Assembly: GCF_000296775.1 (NCBI RefSeq)
Contig: NZ_AJLE01000010.1
Location: forward strand, 1-64,000
Source of the DNA: Sulfurovum sp. AR
GTDB lineage: Bacteria > Campylobacterota > Campylobacteria > Campylobacterales > Sulfurovaceae
Direction of reading: 5' to 3'
Length of the DNA: 64,000 nt
Part shown: positions 63,848 to 64,000 of the stretch, piece after piece
How positions within the stretch are numbered: position 1 is the stretch's first letter
How the letters are laid out: each line of letters opens with the position of its first letter
Notes under the pieces: model-generated
Told to the model about the DNA's origin: nothing
Seen by the model: the letters and a program-made list of their open reading frames with translations, nothing else
Database searches by the model: none
Translations under genes and position numbers: made by a program

Positions 63848-64000
63848 ATGGATTTTTCAATGGAAGGCTTTTCAATGATGGACTTTAACTACTTTGATGT
63901 CACGATCTCAGCCATAGTACTGATATTGGGGATCAAAGGTTTTATGCAGGGATTTATCAAAGAAATATTTGGTCTTTTAGGTCTGGTAGGCGGAGTCTAC
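63848..64000 (+). CDS. cvpA: CvpA-family membrane protein (N-terminal part, runs off window)
   Basis: The first 51 residues are visible: a Met-rich soluble start, FDVTISAIVLILGIKGFMQGFIKEIFGLLGLVGG across one to two membrane segments, as in CvpA (colicin V production) family proteins. AGGGG lies upstream of the ATG at 63848. The rest lies past the window edge. The family function is not well defined; it influences envelope stress and purine-linked growth in other bacteria. Confidence 0.7.
   Translation, partial: MDFSMEGFSMMDFNYFDVTISAIVLILGIKGFMQGFIKEIFGLLGLVGGVY

Overview
The window is a chromosomal segment of a chemolithoautotrophic Campylobacterota (epsilonproteobacterium), most like Sulfurovum or a close relative. 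The reasons are seen in the genes: a two-subunit ATP citrate lyase (reductive TCA cycle), the futalosine menaquinone enzyme MqnE, a fused IspDF next to an HP1021/Cj1608-type atypical response regulator, a soxXYZAB sulfur-oxidation operon, and a large periplasmic molybdopterin oxidoreductase operon. I see no rRNA, tRNA, CRISPR array, insertion sequence or prophage. Almost all of the sequence is coding, and most genes lie on the minus strand.

Layout. 0.3-3.5 kb: aclB-aclA with a strong terminator. 3.6-6.8 kb: membrane protein, glutamine amidotransferase, phosphoribosyltransferase, mqnE. 6.9-11.6 kb (+): glnD, glmS, hemerythrin. 11.6-22.4 kb (-): a thiamine block with two TPP riboswitches; one heads thiC-thiO-thiS-thiG, the other heads a TonB receptor followed by a small YkoF-like thiamine-binding protein, thiB-thiP-thiQ and a thiamine-kinase-like gene. 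22.5-27.3 kb (-): a small outer-membrane protein, then a zinc block (Fur-family regulator, Cys/His small protein, His-rich porin, ZnuA-like, ZnuB-like, coiled-coil protein) with no ATPase gene. 27.5-32.5 kb: mrp, then divergently ispDF, the HP1021-type regulator, a degenerate ATP-sulfurylase-like gene and pgpA. 32.5-37.3 kb (-): membrane metalloprotease-like protein, DUF3482 GTPase, DUF2868 protein, malic enzyme.

37.4-45.3 kb (-): a Mo-bisMGD enzyme (four-cluster FeS subunit, NrfD-like anchor, 1109-residue Tat-exported catalytic subunit) followed, after a terminator-like hairpin, by a second unit with a TorD-like chaperone, a multi-cluster ferredoxin and two small unknown proteins. 45.5-59.5 kb: a sulfur-oxidation island. 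The order of transcription on the minus strand is a membrane-anchored sensor, an OmpR-type regulator and a histidine kinase, then soxX-soxY-soxZ-soxA-soxB, an outer-membrane porin, a signal-peptide-bearing half metallo-beta-lactamase, a cytochrome c/thioredoxin fusion, a periplasmic DsrE protein and a double-DUF302 protein. A second periplasmic DsrE protein, another histidine kinase and two more periplasmic thioredoxin-like proteins follow on the other side. 59.5-64 kb: dapE, esterase, rhodanese, ferredoxin-thioredoxin-reductase-like protein, gatC, an ArsC/Spx-like gene, pilT and the start of cvpA.

The strongest new observation is a shared promoter architecture. Directly repeated TTTACA boxes (11-bp period) sit exactly 9 bp upstream of a -10 element both in front of soxX and in front of the separately transcribed DUF302 gene. 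This fits a binding site for the adjacent OmpR-family regulator and ties the accessory DUF302 protein to the Sox system. The porin gene between them has an apparent one-base deletion in an A run inside its signal peptide. The extended sox island (porin, MBL fragment, cytochrome-thioredoxin fusion, two exported DsrE proteins, three related CxxC proteins) is the best candidate for an under-described system here.
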